Shown here: positions 56,760-64,000 of the stretch, piece by piece | Layout: each line of letters begins with the position of its first letter | Position numbering within the stretch: position 1 is the first letter of the stretch | Assembly (NCBI GenBank): GCA_963995525.1 | Contig: OZ023205.1 | Coordinates: forward strand, 48,227,748-48,291,747 | DNA from: Escarpia spicata | Lineage: Eukaryota; Annelida; Polychaeta; Sabellida; Siboglinidae | Reading direction: 5' to 3' | Length of the DNA: 64,000 nucleotides | Notes under the pieces: model-generated | Seen by the model: only the letters and a program-made list of their open reading frames with translations | Told to the model about the DNA's origin: nothing | Databases searched by the model: none | Translations under genes and position numbers: made by a program

Positions 56760-59700
56760 GTACCCTTGCATGTCAGGCAGCCGCACCCTCGATGGGTGGT
56801 TTGCAGCATTGGTCCAACCCAAACCGCTCAACTAGCACACGTGGGTCCAAGTAGCCGCGTAGACACCGCGGCGGCCATCCCAGACAACAGCATCGGCTGG
56901 CTGACCAAACTATGTGCGGGTTAGCTGTCTTAGGGTAGTGAACTGGGGACATCTACCCCTTTAGTGTCTGAAGACGTTACCGGCAGAGAGGGCATAGATA
57001 CCCTCTTTGAGAAAGGATTAATGTGGCTTCAAATGCGGTTATGCACGTGCCCGGTAGAGCATGGACAGGGCAACTGCACAGATGCTTATTGAAAACCAGT
57101 TGGCACCGCTTGCAGTCGCCCCTTCTCTAGTTGTCTTAGCCAAACTGAGCCACTAGATTAAGAGGGACTAGATCAAGTGTGTGGGATAGATCTGCGCAAA
57201 CCTACTCCACCCTAAATTTTCAGGCGCAGGTACAGAGTCAGTACGTTCCTTCTCTCTTTCTCTTCTCTTCACACTACTCTACACCAAGTCCTGCGGCGAT
57301 GGCAACGGGGACAGGTGGAGGATGCCGCTGGCAGTCCTTAGTCACAACCCTACGCGTATGGCGGCCCTAGTGTGACGATCGTTCTGTCATTGACATGGTG
57401 CACACAATGACGCTCGTATCCTGCTTAAAGGACAGCACTGCTCTCTCCAAATGGAGGAGGGGGGTATAAAAAAACAAAGCTGGCTCCACCCAGACTTGTT
57501 CGCAAACAGCAGCGCACTAGTCAGCCAACAGTGCGGTCGAAACCACAAGAAACAACTCAATATGAAAATATGTGCCTGGAATGTGAAAATACTTCACCAG
57601 GATAACGGGAACAAACTAGAAGATACAACATCACAATTGCAGCTCTAAATGAAACACGACTACCAGGTGAATCACAACTCACTGAGAAAGGTGCTGGATA
57701 CACATTTTTCTGGATTGGCAAGCAAGACAGTGAAGCCAGACAAGCAGGAGTTGAATTTGCAGTAAAATCTACCCATATCCATTACATGGACATCTTGCCC
57801 AAAGGAATAAATGAACGACAAGTGGTAATGCGCATCAGGTTATCCGTTGATCGTCAGGCAACCATAATCAGTGCATATTCCCCATCTATGATATACCCGG
57901 ATGAAGAAAAAGAACGGTTTTACGAAAATCTTGAAACAGTCATCCGTACAACGCCACGTCACGCCATGACAAACTGATTCTCCTAGGAAATTTCAATGCA
58001 CGAGTAGGAAGAGATCATACCGCTTGGGAAAGGGGCGTTGGGCATCATGGCATTGGAAATGAGAACCCGAACGGGTCTCTCCTCTTAACAATGTATGCTG
58101 AATTTCAACTTGCCATCACAAACACTTAATTCCAACAAGCGGATAAATTCAAAACATTTTGGATGAACCCGCGCTCCTAACACTGGCAACTGATTGATTA
58201 CATCATTGTCAGACAACGCAGCATCCGTGATGTAAGAAAGACTCGTACTATGCGTATATGTTGGTCTGATCACAAAATGATACGATGCAGAATGCGCCTC
58301 AACGGACAAATGAGCAAGAACCACGAAAAAAACTCGATGTTGTAAAACACAAGTCAGTCACGATTCAGCAGCAACTACAGGAGAAACTTAACAGCACATT
58401 CGAGGAAGAAAACGAGCCAGCACCAGATGCAGATACTGAATGGGCACGCCTGAGAGATCCCCTCTACAAAGCAGCCCATGAAATACTCGGTGTAACTCTG
58501 CGCAAACACAGAGACTGGTTCGATGAATATGATACGGAGGCAATTAATCTCCTCAACAACATGCATACCTCTCATCTTGCGTGGATAAACGACAGAAATT
58601 CGCCGTCGAAATCAGCAGCCTATCACCATCATAAGCAGCAAGCGCATGCCAAGCTCCGCAACATGAAGGAGAATTGGTGGTCCGACAGAGCAGCTGATAT
58701 ACAACAAGCCGCCGATCGGAAGGATGCTAAACGTTTCTACGAGGGCCTTAAAGCAGTATATGGGAACCAGTCAAGTGGAGTCACACCACTCATGAGTGCC
58801 GATGGAACAACTCGCATTACAGATCCAAGAGAAATTATGAAACAATGGGCTGAACATATTAATGATGTACTAAATCGACCATCAACTATCTCATTAGCAG
58901 CACTCGATGAAGTTACACAACATCCCGCCGTCGAGGAACAAGACGCACGTCCAAATATCGAGGAAACCACTGAAGCGATTAAAAATCTATCAAGTGGAAA
59001 AGCCGCGGGTTCTGATGCAATTGCAGCAGAAATATACAGACACGGAGGGATGAAGCTCACTAAACGACTTGCCCAACTCTTCACTGTCATCTGGGACAGC
59101 AGATCCGTCCCGCAGGACTTCAAAGATGCATCGCTTGTTCACATCTACAAACAAAAGGGGGACAGGTTCGTTTGCGACAACCACCGTGGCATCTCACTAC
59201 TATGCATAGCTGGCAAAATACTCGCCCGGATTATCCTAAATCGGTTGGTACAGCACAGAGCCAAAGACATTCTACCAGAGAGCCAATGCGGCTTCCGTGC
59301 AGGGTCCGGTACCACAGATATGATCTTTGCAATGATATAACTGCAAGAAAAGTGTTGCGAACAAAACAAAACCATCTACATGGTCTTTGTAGACCTTACG
59401 AAGGCATTTGACTCAGTCAACAGAATTGTACTTTGGAAACTACTGAGAAAGGTTGACTGTCCCAGCGTATTTGTTGATGTAATTCGCAGATGTCATGGTG
59501 GTCAGAGTTCAAGACCAAGGGACCTCGTTAGATGCATTCCCTGTAACAAATGGCACCAAACAAGGCTGCATCATCGCACCAATGCTATTTTTAATTATAT
59601 TTCCATCATTTTTAATTATATTTCCATCATGTTACAAGATGCTTTCCGCGACAAACTACATTCAGTTTCGTACCGATGGGACATATTTAACCTTCAACGG

Positions 59701-60340
59701 CTGAAAGCCAAGAGCAAGACTTCACAGTTACTTGTATGAGACCTGCCCTTTGTTGATGACTGTGCCCTTACTGTACATTCAATCGTTGACATTAAGGCAA
59801 TTACTGACTGTTTTACTAAAGCAGCCCGCCGTTCTGGACTCACAATCGGTCTAAAGAAAACAAACAGAAGTAATGTTCCAACCAAAGCCTGGAACCAACC
59901 ATGTACCATCAAACGTTACAATGGATAACTTCCCATTGAAAGTTGTGGAGAAATTTGCATATATGGGTAGGACATTATCTGTAAACACAATGATTGACGA
60001 TGAAATTTCTGCCCGTCTTGGGAAGGCAAGCGCATCTTTTAGTAGACTAACAAAGCACATATGGAATGAACGTGGTGTACGTTTGAGCCCAAGGTGGGCA
60101 ACGAAAACGCTGCAAAGACGTCCTGAAGGCCACGCTGAAATCATGCTCCATCCCGCACAACACCTGCAAAGAGACTGCAAACAACCGCCCCCTCTGGCGT
60201 CACACCTGCATTACTGGTCTGCGGGACTTTGAACAGAACCGCCATGATCTATGACCACCTATGACTGTGCCATATGTAGTCGCCAATTTGATGAAGCGCA
60301 TTGGCCTACACGGTCATCAAAGCACGCACAACTGACCCAG
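56760..60340 (+). mobile_element. LINE (non-LTR retrotransposon), decayed
   Basis: The endonuclease part starts at MKICAWNVK (57561) and continues in changing frames through ALNETRLPGE, ISAYSPSM, LGNFNARVGRD and YIIVRQRSIRDV...WSDHKMIR (about 58275), typical of an AP-like endonuclease. The RT follows at 58285-59340 and beyond: GKAAGSDAIAAEIYR, HRGISLLCIAGKILARIILN, ESQCGFRAGSGTTDMIFA, then after a stop VFVDLTKAFDSVNR, TNGTKQGCIIAPMLF and FVDDCALTVHS. The C-terminal part has RPLWRHTCITGLRDFEQNR and a finger-like DCAICSRQF...GHQSTH. Many frameshifts and stops. A 21-bp unit is duplicated (59588-59629) inside the RT. The 5' end is uncertain; 56760-57560 is called 5'UTR by position only. Confidence 0.85.
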
Positions 60341-60344
60341 GACG

Positions 60345-60800
60345 AGATCCGTCGTTCGACGGCTCACTCCATTCATTCAGACACCGAATACTGATAAAGC
60401 ACTGTGTGACCACCACATCCATGCATCCAGACAAACCCCTCAGAGTCAGACGCCTATTGGTTCACCCAAAGGAAACATCACAGCAGGATGAACAGGGCGA
60501 ACTGGTATACCCAATCCCATGTACGAGTCATGTGGACAGATAGGTGGATTGTTTGTTTACGACCGGAACACATGAAAGGTGCGCAGAACGCATGGAGGGA
60601 ACAGTACAACACGAGCGAAAAGATAACAGTCACCGTCCATCATCAACAAATCAGACCGCACAGACCACACAACCACTGACAACCATCTAATAGTAGACGA
60701 GAGCCACACAGAAGGAAGAGACATGTGAAAGAAACGACTTGGATGCGGAAAGAAGGCAGTGATCAATCGAGAGGAAGGGAACTACGACCTTCCGTAATTC
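60345..60800 (+). mobile_element. Penelope-like element fragment
   Basis: LRVRRLLVHPKE then GELVYPIPC match the segment before the GIY-YIG nuclease in Penelope-like proteins, and INREEGNYDL at about 60765-60798 matches their C-terminus. The nuclease core between is degraded. It directly follows the LINE and resembles the fragment at 9455-9785. Confidence 0.6.
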
Positions 60801-60809
60801 TGCCAGGAC

Positions 60810-61460
60810 TGCAGAACTCATCTCGATAAGATTAACGAAAGTCGCTACAGGTATTTTAACATGTTGGATATGTTTATAAGAACGGATTTTTTTTGTAATG
60901 CATTCACATGCTCCAAGCCTATTGGCGGTATCAATTACATTAACATATTTACTCAATGACGTCCACTTGACATAATTACATTTACAGTAGATTTACAATA
61001 GCCAAATATTCGTCACACATTCTGACGTTGCCGCACGAACGGAACTTGTTCTAGGACGGACGAACGCTGGTTGTTCAATGCATTTGTTTTTGCGGAAGTA
61101 CGTTATGAAGTGTGTGTGCACTTGTATATCACGCAACTTGCGAATGAGGTCGCCATGTTACTAAATACGTCTATCAATATTTTCATAACCATTGAATATC
61201 GCAAACATGTCTACCTGATCTCTTCTTAATCACCTTGACTCGATGGTTGTTAACCGCATTTATTTAAGCGTTTTTCATATCGAAGATCTTTCGTTTCTGG
61301 ATTAATTTTAGTTGCTCTCGTTTGTATTATTGCTAGCGTAGGACTGTTTTAAATACACAATATGGTTTACAACTTTACACCAATGCAGTAACATCATGAA
61401 ACAAACACAACAATGTTGAATGAACGAATGACTCATATATTTGTGCATGCCTACATTCCA
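60810..61460. other. No gene seen
   Basis: Spacer before the 5'UTR acceptor of cysteine-rich copy 4. Its promoter and non-coding first exon should be here but could not be defined. Confidence 0.35.
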
Positions 61461-61493
61461 CCTTTTCAGCAACACCGAAGGACGCGTCTGGCA

Positions 61494-63867
<2,374 letters not shown>

Positions 63868-64000
63868 TGGAAGAACATGGCTCTTCGTCCAGTTCTTGCA
63901 TGTGCTTTACTTTCCACCAACGGTGCACCTTCTTTATTGGATTTCTTGAAGACGACCAAGAAAACGGCTCACACGTTCAACAACCATGGCAACTGAACTT

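Noticed and set aside
56007..56760. Open frames of about 190-200 codons rich in Leu-Pro-Ser
   Set aside because: Translation of a CTCC polypyrimidine tract, not a protein.

Overview
The window is metazoan nuclear DNA, probably from a marine invertebrate such as a lophotrochozoan. That placement is an inference from the intron-rich genes, the dense microsatellites and the mix of Metaviridae, LINE, Penelope-like and tyrosine-recombinase elements. No ribosomal or bacterial signature is present. Host coding content is low and the rest is mostly mobile or repetitive DNA.

Region by region: 0-7 kb holds a split gene for a 41-residue CPKCGK/TWxGCG protein (3530-4824), a paralogous first exon on the opposite strand (1605-1653) and an orphan, frame-damaged second exon (6207-6282). 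From 7 to 13.6 kb there are a SINE, an 11-copy 44-bp minisatellite, a Penelope-like fragment, the first copy of a secreted cysteine-rich peptide gene (frame-disrupted) and a foldback element. From 14.1 to 22.7 kb a six-exon gene encodes an intact 739-residue tyrosine-recombinase-like protein. It lies between matched terminal inverted repeats, and both outer sides run into TG tracts. From 23.7 to 32.3 kb lies a second, decayed tyrosine-recombinase element (Crypton-like/DUF3504 type). Its ends are inverted copies of a long self-complementary hairpin, and a 5.2-kb Ty3/gypsy element has inserted into it. From 32.6 to 53.3 kb there are two further cysteine-rich peptide genes and the debris of more copies. 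One gene has a young 6.1-kb Ty3/gypsy element in its intron, and a LINE sits where the first exon of the other is expected. From 53.5 to 60.8 kb there are long AC and CTCC repeats, a decayed LINE and another Penelope-like fragment. From 61.5 to 63.9 kb lies a fourth, divergent cysteine-rich peptide gene.

How the parts relate: the cysteine-rich genes share one plan (5'UTR intron, tiny coding exon, phase-0 intron inside the signal peptide, then one exon with all the cysteines). They descend from repeated duplication of a multi-kilobase unit, since matching 5' flank, intron and 3' flank blocks recur. The least conventional feature is the pair of unrelated tyrosine-recombinase genes, each bounded by inverted repeats, an architecture not usual for Cryptons. 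All coordinates, splice sites and homologies were read by eye; no database search was run.
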